A stretch of 64,000 nt of DNA from Massilia sp. Bi118 (GCF_918697865.1 NZ_CAKKMV010000011.1:62001-126000); one strand, 5' to 3'. Numbered from the stretch's first letter, positions 17,556-27,516 are shown. Numbers and translations are program-made. Notes: generated from the letters alone by a model not told the origin.

Positions 17556-19115
17556 CTATCCGATTGCAAGCGATGCGGAACAGGCGGCCACGCGGTTGCG
17601 GCCGCCGGACTTGGCGTCGTACAGCAGGCTATCGGCGGCTTCGACCCAGGCGCTGTCCGGCTCCGGGCCGACCTTGCCTGCTACCACGCCCAGGCTCAGG
17701 CTCACCGTCCCAACCGGGTTATCCGCATGTTCGATGGCCAGCGCGGCGACCCAGGCGCGGATGGCGTCGGCCACGGCCATGGCGCCTTCCAGACTGGTGT
17801 CCGGCAGGATCACCGCGAATTCCTCGCCGCCGTAGCGCGCCGCCAGGTCGCCGGGACGGCGCGCGCCGCCTGCGATGGCGGCGGCCACGTGGCGCAGGCA
17901 ATCGTCGCCGGCCACGTGGCCGTAGCGGTCGTTGTACTTCTTGAAGAAATCGACGTCGCACAGGATCAACCCGAACTGGCTGCCGCTGCGGCGCGCCCGC
18001 GCCAGTTCGCCGGCCAGGGCGTCTTCGAACAGGCGCCGGTTGGCCAGTCCGGTCAGGCCGTCGCTGTCGGCCAGGGTCTTGAGCGCGGCGTTTTGCTGCT
18101 CGAGGGTGGCGCCGGCGCGGCGCAATTCGTCCTCGAGCTGCTCGCGGATGCGGATCTGGCGGATCATGCGCACCCCGCCCCAGACCAGCACGGCAAGCGC
18201 AAAGGCCACCACGCCGCTCATCTTGAGCACCGTGCTCCACCAGTGGCCGAGGATTTCTTCCTTCGACTGCGCGCTGGCCACGATCAGCGGATAGCCTTCC
18301 AGGTGGCGGTAGCTGTACAGGCGCTCGATGCCGTCGACGGCCGAGGTCAGCATCGCGGTGCCGACCGGCCCTGCGCTGCGCAGCATCTGGAACACCTGCC
18401 CCTTGCTCATGTCCTTGCCGACCAGGTTCTCGTTGAACGGGCGCCGGTACATCAGGGTGCCGTCGTCCAGCGCCAGCACGATGGTGCCCTGGCGGCCGAC
18501 GTCGAAGCGGTCGTAGAAGCGGCCGAAGTAGCCCAGGTCCAGGGTCACCAGCGCGACCCCGCCGAAGCTGCCGTCGGCGCGGTCGATGCGGCGCGATACC
18601 GGGATCACCATCACGCCGCTCGAACGGCTGCGCACCGGCCGGCCGACGTGGGTGCGGCGGTCGGTATGGGTCTGGTGATAGCGGAAGTAGTCGCGGTCCG
18701 AATTGTTGGCGTTGACGGCGTTGGCCAGCGCAGTCACGCGCCAGCTGCCGTCCGCGCCGTACACGAACAGGCCGTGCACTTCGGCCGAATGGGCCGCGAT
18801 GTGCAGGAAGCGCTCGTGCAGGCGGTCGCCGGCCGCGCCTTCGATGCCGTCATGCTCGACCCGCTCCACGGTCTCGGCGAGGATCGCGTCGGCGATCTTG
18901 AACGAGGTCTCGGCCTGGGCCGCCAGCGCGCGCGCCATGTTCGAGGTGCTGGCCGCGGTCTGCTCCAGCTGGCCCTGGCGCGCCGACCACAGGCTCCAGG
19001 CGTACACGCCGGCCAGCAGCAGGCAAAACGCCGCCAGCAGGGCGATCGAGCGGCCCACCAGCGGGCGGCGTATCTGGTCCAGGTGATCGAGGTGGGGCGC
19101 GGAACTCGGCGGCAT
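17556..19115 (-). CDS. Membrane diguanylate cyclase with Cache-type sensor
   Basis: A 519-residue inner-membrane protein. A first transmembrane segment (RSIALLAAFCLLLAGVYAWSLW, about 22-43) precedes a periplasmic double-Cache-like sensor with DRDYFRYHQTHTDR and the VSRRIDRADGSFGGVALVTLDL signature. A second transmembrane helix (MSGVVAFALAVLVWGGV) leads into a short coiled coil and a GGDEF domain with RYGGEEFAV. It should synthesise c-di-GMP in response to a small extracytoplasmic ligand, often an amino or carboxylic acid. The ATG at 19115 gives a short cytoplasmic tail but has no clear ribosome-binding site, so the start could be a few codons different. Confidence 0.88.
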   Translation of the reverse strand: MPPSSAPHLDHLDQIRRPLVGRSIALLAAFCLLLAGVYAWSLWSARQGQLEQTAASTSNMARALAAQAETSFKIADAILAETVERVEHDGIEGAAGDRLHERFLHIAAHSAEVHGLFVYGADGSWRVTALANAVNANNSDRDYFRYHQTHTDRRTHVGRPVRSRSSGVMVIPVSRRIDRADGSFGGVALVTLDLGYFGRFYDRFDVGRQGTIVLALDDGTLMYRRPFNENLVGKDMSKGQVFQMLRSAGPVGTAMLTSAVDGIERLYSYRHLEGYPLIVASAQSKEEILGHWWSTVLKMSGVVAFALAVLVWGGVRMIRQIRIREQLEDELRRAGATLEQQNAALKTLADSDGLTGLANRRLFEDALAGELARARRSGSQFGLILCDVDFFKKYNDRYGHVAGDDCLRHVAAAIAGGARRPGDLAARYGGEEFAVILPDTSLEGAMAVADAIRAWVAALAIEHADNPVGTVSLSLGVVAGKVGPEPDSAWVEAADSLLYDAKSGGRNRVAACSASLAIG

Positions 19116-19180
19116 CGGCAAGGAGGCTGGCTGGGATATCGGGGAGGATAGACGCCCTGTCCCGATAAGTCCAGCGCCCC

Positions 19181-21088
19181 TCAGTGTCCGCCGGCCACCA
19201 GCACCGAGGCCGTATTGCGCCCTGCCCGCTTGGACTGGTACAGGGCTTCGTCGGCGGTGTGCGCCAGCGCCCCATGCTCCGGATGCGCGGACCAGGCGAT
19301 GCCGATGCTGGCCGAGACCTGGCGCGGCTGGCCGTCGACCAGGAAGTCGGCGCGCATCGCCTCCAGCAGCTTGTCGGCGATGCGTCCGCATTCGCGCGCG
19401 GAGCCGACCTGCTCCAGCACGATCACGAATTCGTCGCCGGCCAGGCGCGCCACGGTGTCGGTGGCGCGCACGCTGGCCGACAGGCGTTTGGCGAATTCGC
19501 GCAGCACGGCGTCGCCGCTGGCGTGGCCCAGCGTGTCGTTGATCTGCTTGAAGTGGTCGACGTCCAGATAGACCAGCGCCATCGCCATCGCGCTGCGGCG
19601 CGCGCGCGCGATCGCCTGCGCCAGGCGCTCTTCGTAGCTGCGGCGGTTCGGCAGGCCGGTCAGGTGGTCGGAGTGCGCCAGCGCGTGCAGCTGGCGCTCG
19701 TACTCGCGCGCCGAGGTGGCGTCGGTGGACAGCACGTAGATGCCATGCACCAGGCCGTCGCGCACGTGCGGCAGGTAGGTCGTGCTGAGCACGCGGCGGC
19801 GCCCGCGGCGCTCTTCCTCGATCTCCAGGGCCGAGGCATGGCCGTCCAGGCAGCGTTCGAGGGCCGCGCGGCGCGGCGCGAAGAAAGCCTCGCCCATGGC
19901 TTCCGGCACGGTCTTGCCGAGCATGTCGGCGCTCTTCACCCCGAACCATTCCTGGTAACGCTGGTTGGCGAAGGCATAGCGCATGCCGGTGTCGATGTAG
20001 GCGATCAGGGCCGGCACGTTATCCGCAATGGTGCGCAGGCGCTCCTCGTTCTCGGCCGCGCGCACGCGCGCCGCGGCCAGCTCGGTCACATCCTTCATCG
20101 CCACCACGGCGCCCAGCGCCTCGCCTTCCGCTCCCTTCAGGGCGCGGCCGCTGGCCAGCACGCGGTGGACGCGGCCTTGCGGGTGCTTGACCACCATGGT
20201 CGCATCCCTGACGTTCTCGCCGCGCAGGGCGCGCGCCAGCGGAATGCGGGCTTCTTCCAGCGGGGTCAGGCCGTCGTCCTCGAACAGGCGGTAGTGGCCC
20301 GCCCATTGCACCGGCGCCAGGGCATCGGCGTCCATGCCGTGCAGGTCGCGCGCCGCGCGGTTGAACAGACTCAGGGCGCCGTCGGCGCCGCAGGCAACCA
20401 CGCCGACGTCCACCGATTCCAGCACGGCGTCGAGCAAGGCCTGCTTCTGCTCCAGCACCTGCTGGACCTGCAGGCGCTGCTGCGCCTCCTGTTCGAGCTG
20501 CGCGTTCTTGGCATGCAGTTCGCGGGTGCGGTCTTCGACGCGGCGTTCCAGCTGTACGTTCAGCTCGCGCAGCGCCATCTGGGCCGCATCGCGCGCGGCC
20601 ACCAGCACGCCGCGGTTCAATTCGTCCTGCACCATCTGCGCGAGGTCGCGCAGCATGCGTTTTTCGGCGTCACCGAACATGCGGGGCTGCTGGTCGATGA
20701 TGCAGAGGGTGCCGAGCGGCTGGCCGTCGACGCTGTGCACCGGCTGGCCCGCATAGAAGCGGATGGAGGGGGCGCCCGTCACCAGCGGATTGCCGGCAAA
20801 GCGTTCATCCAGGTGGGTGTCGGGCACGACCAGCAGATCGTCCAGGGCCACCGCGTGGCTGCAGAAGGACATCGAACGCGGCGTCTCGCTGACTTCCAGG
20901 CCGACGCGCGACTTGAACCACTGGCGCTGCGCGTCGACCAGCGACACCAGGGCGATCGGTGCGCCGAAGGCGGCGGCGGCGATCCGGGTGTAGCGGTCGA
21001 ATCGGTCTTCCTGCGGCGTGTCGAGCACGCCGAGGGCGCGCAAGGCCCTGACGCGCTCTTCTTCTGCGTGTTCCTGTTGACTGAGCAT
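19181..21088 (-). CDS. GAF-PAS-PAS-GGDEF diguanylate cyclase
   Basis: A 635-residue soluble protein. The N-terminal GAF domain (about 20-165) starts with RVRALRALGVLDTPQEDRFDRYTRIAA and includes FCSHAVALDDLLVVPDT and PLGTLCIIDQQPR, as in GAF sensors attached to many cyclases. A coiled coil (ELNVQLERRVEDRTRELHAKNAQLEQEAQ) follows, then two PAS domains and a GGDEF domain with LAGDEFVIV, a variant that is usually active. The start ATG has AAGGA ten bases upstream. No transmembrane segments are visible. It is next to another cyclase on the same strand, but the 65-base gap and different sensors suggest separate signals. Confidence 0.9.
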   Translation of the reverse strand: MLSQQEHAEEERVRALRALGVLDTPQEDRFDRYTRIAAAAFGAPIALVSLVDAQRQWFKSRVGLEVSETPRSMSFCSHAVALDDLLVVPDTHLDERFAGNPLVTGAPSIRFYAGQPVHSVDGQPLGTLCIIDQQPRMFGDAEKRMLRDLAQMVQDELNRGVLVAARDAAQMALRELNVQLERRVEDRTRELHAKNAQLEQEAQQRLQVQQVLEQKQALLDAVLESVDVGVVACGADGALSLFNRAARDLHGMDADALAPVQWAGHYRLFEDDGLTPLEEARIPLARALRGENVRDATMVVKHPQGRVHRVLASGRALKGAEGEALGAVVAMKDVTELAAARVRAAENEERLRTIADNVPALIAYIDTGMRYAFANQRYQEWFGVKSADMLGKTVPEAMGEAFFAPRRAALERCLDGHASALEIEEERRGRRRVLSTTYLPHVRDGLVHGIYVLSTDATSAREYERQLHALAHSDHLTGLPNRRSYEERLAQAIARARRSAMAMALVYLDVDHFKQINDTLGHASGDAVLREFAKRLSASVRATDTVARLAGDEFVIVLEQVGSARECGRIADKLLEAMRADFLVDGQPRQVSASIGIAWSAHPEHGALAHTADEALYQSKRAGRNTASVLVAGGH

Positions 21089-21573
21089 GAATCGTCCTTA
21101 CCGCCGAGCGGCCAACAAATCAACCGGCAGATTCCAGCCGGGGGATGGTAAAGCGCGAAAACACAGGCGCTTTGCCTGAGGGGAACGATTCTAGAGGATT
21201 TCAACCGAGCTGTGCAGTATATCCATTATGATTTCCATACGGAAATTATTGCACATAACGCAATTCTTTCGCGCGGTTTTGCCGCGCGCCCGCTGCGGCG
21301 TGCCGGGAATCTTCTTCATGATTTGGCAAATTTGCCGACACCCTCCGGCTAGCCTCGCCCCTGCGGCGGAGTTGGACCGGCACAACAGCCCGATTTGACG
21401 ATCACTGCGCGAACAGATGAAAGATTGCCTTCTCTCCAATACTCTGGACACCAGGACATAAACGAAACGGCAACACCGCTCATCGTCGAAGTAATCAAAC
21501 AGTATGTGTGTCATCTAACCGAGCAGGAAGGGCTGGCCCCGTATGGTGGGCGTCTTACGACGAAAGGACGGCC
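21089..21573. other. Intergenic region between diguanylate cyclase and paoA
   Basis: About 480 bases between divergent genes. It holds both promoters presumably, but no motif could be assigned. Short open frames on both strands look non-coding. Confidence 0.5.
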
Positions 21574-22101
21574 ATGGACCCTCACCAGCAGCATCCGATC
21601 CGCCTGCGCCTGAACGGGCAGGACCGGGAATTCGACGTCGAATCCTGGGTCACCCTGCTCGATCTCCTGCGCGAACGCGCGGGCCTGACGGGCACCAAGA
21701 AAGGCTGCGACCACGGCCAGTGCGGCGCCTGCACGGTCCTGCTCGACGGCCGCCGCGTGAATTCCTGCCTGACCCTGGCCGTCATGCAGGACGGCCATGA
21801 AGTCACCACGGTCGAGGGCCTGGCCAGGGGCGACGAACTGCATCCGCTGCAACAGGCCTTCATCGCCTGCGACGCCTTCCAGTGCGGCTACTGCACCCCC
21901 GGCCAGATCTGCTCGGCCGCCGGCCTGATCGCTGAAGGCCAGGCGAAAACCATCGCCGACGTGCGCGAACTCATGAGCGGCAACGTGTGCCGCTGCGGCG
22001 CCTATCCGCAGATCGTGCGCGCGGTGGCCCAGGTGCTCGAACTGGACGCTTCCGCCCTCGACGAGGGCAAGCCGTTTACGACCGGGTCGGTGCTGGTATG
22101 A
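21574..22101 (+). CDS. paoA: Aldehyde oxidoreductase [2Fe-2S] subunit (PaoA-like)
   Basis: A 175-residue small subunit of a molybdenum hydroxylase of the xanthine oxidase family. It carries both iron-sulfur clusters: the plant-ferredoxin type (GCDHGQCGACTVLLDG...NSC) and the four-helix type (CGYCTPGQICSA and NVCRCGAY). E. coli PaoA is exported by a twin-arginine signal; no such signal is present here, so the complex is probably cytoplasmic unless the start is misplaced. The ATG is preceded by AAAGGA. Its stop overlaps the start of the FAD subunit gene. Together with the next two genes it forms a PaoABC-type enzyme that oxidises aldehydes, especially aromatic ones, to acids. Confidence 0.9.
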   Translation: MDPHQQHPIRLRLNGQDREFDVESWVTLLDLLRERAGLTGTKKGCDHGQCGACTVLLDGRRVNSCLTLAVMQDGHEVTTVEGLARGDELHPLQQAFIACDAFQCGYCTPGQICSAAGLIAEGQAKTIADVRELMSGNVCRCGAYPQIVRAVAQVLELDASALDEGKPFTTGSVLV

Positions 22102-23132
22102 ATCCCTTCTCCTATACCCAGCCGAAGGACATCGACGGCGTCCTGGCAAGGCTCGCGAATGGCGCGCGTCCGATCGCCGGCGGCACCAATTTACTGGACC
22201 TGATGAAGGAAGGCGTGTACGGCACGCCTTCCGGAGGCATGACGCCCCTGGAACTCGTCGACATCAACGCGATTGCCACGGCGGGCCTGGACCGCATCGA
22301 AGAATCCGGCAAAGGGCTGCGCCTGGGCGCGCTGGCCCGCAATGCCGATACCGCCTACCACCCGCTGGTGCGCGAGCGCTATCCCCTGCTGTCCAGCGCG
22401 ATCCTGGCCGGCGCCTCGCCGCAGTTGCGCAACATGGCGACCAACGGCGGCAACCTGCTGCAGCGAACCCGCTGTGTCTATTTCTATGACGTCGGTGTCC
22501 CCTGCAACAAGCGCGAGCCCGGCACCGGCTGCCCGGCCAAGCACGGCATCAACCGCCAGCACGCGATTCTCGGCACCAGCGAGCATTGCATCGCGACCCA
22601 CCCGTCCGACATGTGCGTGGCCCTGCGCGCGCTGGACGCCGTCGTCCACGTGCGCGCCAGGGACGGCGGGCGCGAGATCCCCTTCGGCGAATTCCACCGC
22701 CTGCCCGGCGATCGCCCGGAACTCGACAGCACCCTGCAGCCGGGCGAGCTGATCACCCACATCGCCCTGCCCGACGCCGCCCGCTTCGTCGACCACTCCG
22801 CCTACATCAAGGTGCGCGAACGCCTGTCCTACGCCTTTGCGCTGGTGTCGGTGGCGGCCGCGCTGGACCTCGACGGCGACGCCATCCGCGGCGCCCGCAT
22901 TGCGCTGGGAGGCGTCGCCCACAAGCCCTGGCGAGTGGAGGAAGCCGAGCGCGAACTCGAAGGCAAGCAGGCCGGCGAGGCCGCGTTCACCCAGGCTGCC
23001 GAGCGCATCCTGGAGGGCGCGCGCGGCTGGGGCCAGAACGACTTCAAGCTGCCGCTGGCGAAGAACGCCATCGTGCAGGCACTCATGAGCGCCACGCGCG
23101 GCACCGCCTACGCCAGGGGAGAGAAAGAATGA
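22098..23132 (+). CDS. paoB: Aldehyde oxidoreductase FAD-binding subunit (PaoB-like)
   Basis: A 344-residue flavin subunit. The FAD-binding motif RPIAGGTNLLDLMK is near the N-terminus and NMATNGGNLLQRTRC follows. Beyond it a cysteine set (TRCVYF, VPCNK, TGCPAKHG, EHCIA) matches the extra [4Fe-4S] insertion that distinguishes PaoB-type subunits from ordinary xanthine dehydrogenase flavin subunits. The C-terminal CO-dehydrogenase flavoprotein domain (YIKVRERLSYAFALVSVAAAL, ARIALGGVAHKPWR) is complete. Both ends overlap the neighbouring genes by ATGA, so the three subunits are translationally coupled. Confidence 0.9.
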   Translation: MNPFSYTQPKDIDGVLARLANGARPIAGGTNLLDLMKEGVYGTPSGGMTPLELVDINAIATAGLDRIEESGKGLRLGALARNADTAYHPLVRERYPLLSSAILAGASPQLRNMATNGGNLLQRTRCVYFYDVGVPCNKREPGTGCPAKHGINRQHAILGTSEHCIATHPSDMCVALRALDAVVHVRARDGGREIPFGEFHRLPGDRPELDSTLQPGELITHIALPDAARFVDHSAYIKVRERLSYAFALVSVAAALDLDGDAIRGARIALGGVAHKPWRVEEAERELEGKQAGEAAFTQAAERILEGARGWGQNDFKLPLAKNAIVQALMSATRGTAYARGEKE

Positions 23133-25453
23133 CGGACCTGATTCCAGAACTGCGCACCCCGAGCGCCCCGGCAGGCACGGGCCGCGTGAAGAGCGGCATG
23201 CACGTGTCGCGCGTGGACGGCATCGCCAAGGTGACCGGCGCCGCCAGATACGCCGCCGAGCATGGGGCGCCGGACCTGGCCTATGGCGTGGTGGTCAGCG
23301 GCACCGTGGCCAGGGGGCGCATCAAGAACATCGATGCCGGCGCCGCCGAAGCCGTACCGGGCGTGATCGCCGTGATCACGCACGAGAACCGCAAGGTCAA
23401 GATGCGCGGCAACGACCTGGCCTACAAGGACATGACGGCGCCGGGCGGCTCGCCCTTCCGCCCTTTATATAGCGACCGCATCTTCTACAGCGGCCAGCCG
23501 GTGGCGCTGGTGGTGGCCGAGACCTTCGAGGCCGCACGCCATGCGGCCGCCCTGGTCAGCCTGACCTACGAGGTCGAAGAACACGACACCAATCTGCTGG
23601 CCAGCCTGGAGCGCGCCTACACGCCGCGCCCGCTGAAGGCCGGCTTCACGCCGCCCAGCTCGAAAGGCGATGCCGACAAGGCTTACGAGGCCGCGCCGGT
23701 GAAGATCGAGTCCCAGTTCTACCACGGCGTCGAGCACCACAATCCGATGGAGATGTTCGCCTCCACCGTCGTCCATGGCGAGGACGGCCACCTGACCGTC
23801 TACGACAAGAACCAGAGCTCGCAGAACTGCCGCTGGTACGTCTCGCACGTGTTCGGCCTGTCCAAGGACAAGGTCACGGTGCGCAATCCCTATGTGGGCG
23901 GCGCCTTCGGCTCCGGCCTGCGCCCCCAGTACCAGTTGCCGCTGGCGGTGATGGCGGCCCTGCAGCTGAAACGCTCGGTGCGGGTGGTGCTGACGCGCCA
24001 GCAGATGTTCAGCTTCGGCCACCGGCCCGAGACCTGGCAGCAGGTCAAGCTGGCGGCGAACCCGGACGGCCAGCTGCAGGCCATCGTCCACAACGCGGTG
24101 CACGAGACCTCGCGCCTGGAGGATTACGTCGAGGTGGTGGTCAACTGGTCCGGCCAGATGTACGCCTGCGACAACATCAAGCTCGGCTACAAGCTGGTGG
24201 GCCAGGACCGCTATTCGCCGATCGACATGCGTGCGCCCGGCGCCGCCCACGGCGTGCATGCGCTCGAAGTGGCGATGGACGAGATGGCCCATGCACTGAA
24301 GATGGATCCGCTGGCCTTCCGCTTGAAGAACTATGCCGAGGTCAACCCGATGGACGGCAAGCCCTATTCCACCAAGGAGCTGCGCCAGTGCTACCGGAAA
24401 GGCGCCGAGCGCTTCGGCTGGAAAGACAGGCCGCTCGAGCCGCGCAGCATGCGGGACGGCGAGGAACTGGTCGGCTGGGGCATGGCGACCGGCATGTGGG
24501 ATTCGCTGGTGCTGGTGGCGCGCGTGTCGGCCGTGCTGCATGCGGACGGCCGCCTGGTGGTCTCCAGCGCGGCCTCCGACATCGGCACCGGCACCTATAC
24601 CGTGATGTCCATGATCGCGGCGGAAGCCATGGGCATGCCACTGGAAAAAGTGACTTTCCAGCTGGGCGACTCGACCCTGCCGCTGGCGCCTATCGAAGGC
24701 GGCTCCTCGCACGTGGCGACGGTCGGCTCGGGTGTTGCCGGCGCCTGCGAGAAGCTGCAGAAAGCCTTGCTCAAGATGGCCCAGGCCATGCCCGACTCCA
24801 TCTTCAAGAAGCTGCAGCTGCGCCAGGTGGAATTCAACGACGGCCGCCTGCACCTGCGCGGCCAGCCGGCCAACGGCGTCGAGCTGGCCGAGGTGCTGGC
24901 GCATGCGGGCAAGGACAGCGTCGAGGAGAAATTCCTGCTCACGCCGCAGATGCTCAAGCAGCGCAAGTACACGCGCGCCGTGCACTCGGCCGTGTTCTGC
25001 GAGGTGCGGGTCAACGAGAAGCTCGGCATCGTGCGCGTGACGCGGGTCGTGAACGCGGTCGCGGCCGGGCGCATCATCAGCGCCAAGACGGCCGAGAGCC
25101 AGATCGTCGGCGGCGTGGTGTGGGGCATCAGCCAGGCGCTCCACGAAGAGACCTACACCGACCACCGGCTGGGCCGCTTCATGAACCACAATTACGCCGA
25201 ATACCATGTGGCGGTGAACGCCGACATCCACGATATCCAGGTCATCTTCGCCGACGAGGACGACCGCGTGGTCAGCAAGCAGCTGGGCGCCAAGGGCGTG
25301 GGCGAGATCGGCCTGGTGGGCGTGTCGGCGGCGGTGGCGAACGCGATCTTTCACGCCACCGGCAAGCGCCTGCGCAGCACGCCGATGTCGCCGGACAAGC
25401 TGCTGCTGGGCGACCAGGAGGTGCCGGTGCAGAAACCGCCGCAGTTCGAGTAG
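23129..25453 (+). CDS. paoC: Aldehyde oxidoreductase molybdenum-binding subunit (PaoC-like)
   Basis: A 774-residue catalytic subunit that binds the molybdopterin cofactor. The N-terminal hammerhead domain (SRVDGIAKVTGAARYAAE) is followed by molybdenum-cofactor contacts (VGGAFGSGL, RAPGAAHG, SSAASDIGTGTYTV, GGSSHVATVGSG). The catalytic glutamate is Glu726 in GAKGVGEIG. Its length is that of PaoC/YagR. It is coupled to the FAD subunit by ATGA. The cytidylated cofactor maturation protein PaoD is not in this window, so it must be elsewhere or the serine hydrolase gene downstream marks the operon end. The substrate is most likely an aldehyde. Confidence 0.92.
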   Translation: MTDLIPELRTPSAPAGTGRVKSGMHVSRVDGIAKVTGAARYAAEHGAPDLAYGVVVSGTVARGRIKNIDAGAAEAVPGVIAVITHENRKVKMRGNDLAYKDMTAPGGSPFRPLYSDRIFYSGQPVALVVAETFEAARHAAALVSLTYEVEEHDTNLLASLERAYTPRPLKAGFTPPSSKGDADKAYEAAPVKIESQFYHGVEHHNPMEMFASTVVHGEDGHLTVYDKNQSSQNCRWYVSHVFGLSKDKVTVRNPYVGGAFGSGLRPQYQLPLAVMAALQLKRSVRVVLTRQQMFSFGHRPETWQQVKLAANPDGQLQAIVHNAVHETSRLEDYVEVVVNWSGQMYACDNIKLGYKLVGQDRYSPIDMRAPGAAHGVHALEVAMDEMAHALKMDPLAFRLKNYAEVNPMDGKPYSTKELRQCYRKGAERFGWKDRPLEPRSMRDGEELVGWGMATGMWDSLVLVARVSAVLHADGRLVVSSAASDIGTGTYTVMSMIAAEAMGMPLEKVTFQLGDSTLPLAPIEGGSSHVATVGSGVAGACEKLQKALLKMAQAMPDSIFKKLQLRQVEFNDGRLHLRGQPANGVELAEVLAHAGKDSVEEKFLLTPQMLKQRKYTRAVHSAVFCEVRVNEKLGIVRVTRVVNAVAAGRIISAKTAESQIVGGVVWGISQALHEETYTDHRLGRFMNHNYAEYHVAVNADIHDIQVIFADEDDRVVSKQLGAKGVGEIGLVGVSAAVANAIFHATGKRLRSTPMSPDKLLLGDQEVPVQKPPQFE

Positions 25454-25504
25454 CCGCTTCGGCTGTGGCATCATCGGTGTCTGGCCGTTCAACCGGAGAT
25501 GCCG

Positions 25505-26644
25505 ATGAAATGCTTCCTGCCGCTGTTCGCTGTCCTGCTGTCCGCCTGCGCGTCGACGCCGCTCGCGCAGGCCCCCATCCCTTCCGATCAGGAGGTCGTC
25601 CAGCTCATGCAGCGCGAACAGCTGCAAGGGCTGGCCCTGGCCGTCATCGACGACGGTGAAATAAAAAGCGTGCGCACCTGGGGCTGGCGCAATGCCGGGA
25701 AGAAGCTGCCGCTGCAGAAGGACACCATCATGTACGGCGCCTCGCTGACCAAGGCCGCCTTTGCTTACATGCTGCTGCAGCTGGTCGACGAAAGGAAGCT
25801 CGATCTCGACGCGCCGCTGGAGCGCCTGCTGCCGCGCCCCCTGCCCGAGTACAAAAAGCCCTTCGACTACGCGGACCTGGCCGGTGACGAACGCTGGCGC
25901 CGGATCACGCCGCGCATCCTGCTGACCCATTCAAGCGGCTTCGCCAACTTCCGCTGGCTCGAACCGGACAAGAAGCTGCGCTTCCACTTCGATCCCGGCG
26001 CGCGCTACGCCTATTCCGGCGAAGGCTTCTATCTGCTGCAGCTGATCCTGGAACAGGGCCTCGGGCTCGACACGAAAGCGGAGATGCAGCGCCGCGTGTT
26101 CGACCGCTTCGGCATGCGCAACACCAGCATGCAGTGGCGCCCGGATTTCGCGGACAACCTGGCCGACGGCTACGACGAAAACGGCAAGATGGAGCCGCAC
26201 GATGAACGCAGCAACGTCCGCGCGGCCGGCTCGATGGACACCAGCATCGAGGACCAGGCCAGGCTGTGGGCCGGCATCGTGCGCGGCGACGGCCTGAGCC
26301 CGGCCTCGCGCGCGGCCCTAAGCAAAGGCTGGCTGCCGATCGCATCGCGGCACCAGTTCCCGCCCTTCGAGGAAGGCAGCGCCAGCTGGCCGCAGCGGCT
26401 GGCCGCCGGCCTGGGCGTCGTGACTTTCCAGGACCGCAGCGGCGGCGCCGGCTGGTTCAAGGGCGGCCACAACGACACCACCGCCAACATGGTGATCTGC
26501 CTGGATGCGAAACGCCGCTGCGTGCTCATGCTGTCCAACGACGTGCGCGCCGAGCGTATCTACCCCGAGCTGGCGCGGCGCGTGCTGGGCGAGAACGACA
26601 TGCCCTGGGCCTGGGAATACAACTTCGTCACGCCGCCGCGCTGA
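25505..26644 (+). CDS. Beta-lactamase-family serine hydrolase, lipoprotein
   Basis: A 379-residue predicted lipoprotein; the N-terminus MKCFLPLFAVLLSACAS has a clear lipobox with Cys15 or so. The penicillin-binding/class C beta-lactamase fold is indicated by the SxxK nucleophile motif SLTKAAF, the Tyr motif YAYSGEGF, and the GGHND segment near the C-terminus in place of the KTG triad. Such proteins are esterases, D-amino-acid peptidases or beta-lactamases; the function here is open. The second of two in-frame ATGs was chosen because CGGAG is six bases upstream of it. Its last 17 bases overlap the convergent metal-dependent hydrolase gene. Confidence 0.85.
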   Translation: MKCFLPLFAVLLSACASTPLAQAPIPSDQEVVQLMQREQLQGLALAVIDDGEIKSVRTWGWRNAGKKLPLQKDTIMYGASLTKAAFAYMLLQLVDERKLDLDAPLERLLPRPLPEYKKPFDYADLAGDERWRRITPRILLTHSSGFANFRWLEPDKKLRFHFDPGARYAYSGEGFYLLQLILEQGLGLDTKAEMQRRVFDRFGMRNTSMQWRPDFADNLADGYDENGKMEPHDERSNVRAAGSMDTSIEDQARLWAGIVRGDGLSPASRAALSKGWLPIASRHQFPPFEEGSASWPQRLAAGLGVVTFQDRSGGAGWFKGGHNDTTANMVICLDAKRRCVLMLSNDVRAERIYPELARRVLGENDMPWAWEYNFVTPPR

Positions 26645-27419
26645 GTACCTCGAAGGCGCACACCTCGCCATCCTCGGGCACCAGCACGCGGCTGCGCAGG
26701 CCCTGGGCATCGAGGAAGCCGCGCAGGTCGGCGCGCGACAGCACGCAGTGGTTCACGGCTTCCAGGTGGCTGGCGATGACGGTGGCCCGAGGCGCCGCCT
26801 GCGCCACCTTCACGATGTCATGTTCGTCCATGATGATGGCGCCCAGGCCGGGCACCTGGGCATCGCCGCAGTTCAGGACGACGACGTCCGGCTTGTAGCT
26901 GGCCAGGGCCTCGGCGACGTGTTGGTTCCAGACCGTGTCGCCGGCGACGTACAGGGTCGGCTCGCCGGGGTGGCTGAACACCACGCCGCTCACGATACCC
27001 ATGCGGTCGCCGATCACGGCCATCACCTGGTCGCTGCCGTGCTGGCCGCCGGTCTGGTGCAGGGTGATGCCGTCGAAGGACGCAGCGTCGCCGAACAGGC
27101 GCACGTCCTCGAAACCGTCGGCGCGCAGGGCCGTCGCGTCAATCTCGTTCTGGGCCAGGATCGTCAGGCTGCGCGGCACCAGGCGGCGCGCCGCCTCGTC
27201 CCAGTGGTCGGCGTGCAGGTGGGTGACGAGGACGGCGTCGACGTCCAGCAGTTCCACCACCGGCACCGGCAGCCCGACCAGCGGGTTGGCCAGGTGGCTG
27301 TTGGCGGTGCCTGGAAAGCCCGGGTACGCGCCCTGTTCGGCGAGCAGGGGGTCGACCAGGAAGCGTTTGCCGGCGTAGTCGATGCGGAGGGTGGCGTTGC
27401 GGATCTGCTGGATGTGCAT
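26628..27419 (-). CDS. Metallo-beta-lactamase-fold hydrolase (UlaG-like)
   Basis: A 263-residue soluble protein. The metal-binding motif THLHADHWD is present, followed by the LYVAGDTVWN aspartate and a later histidine (VIASHLEAVNHC). These match the MBL-fold metal-dependent hydrolases annotated as UlaG-like lactonases or uncharacterised hydrolases. The ATG has AGGAG seven bases upstream. It is divergent from a GlxA-type AraC regulator whose start is about 100 bases away, so the regulator probably controls it. The substrate is unknown. Confidence 0.85.
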   Translation of the reverse strand: MHIQQIRNATLRIDYAGKRFLVDPLLAEQGAYPGFPGTANSHLANPLVGLPVPVVELLDVDAVLVTHLHADHWDEAARRLVPRSLTILAQNEIDATALRADGFEDVRLFGDAASFDGITLHQTGGQHGSDQVMAVIGDRMGIVSGVVFSHPGEPTLYVAGDTVWNQHVAEALASYKPDVVVLNCGDAQVPGLGAIIMDEHDIVKVAQAAPRATVIASHLEAVNHCVLSRADLRGFLDAQGLRSRVLVPEDGEVCAFEVLSAAA

Positions 27420-27516
27420 GAGGGCTCCTGTGTTGAAGGTGAAAACAGGAGCATTGTCGCGGCCAGCTATCAGGACTGACAGTGGCCCGCAAGCCAGCAT
27501 GCGATAGAATCGGGCC

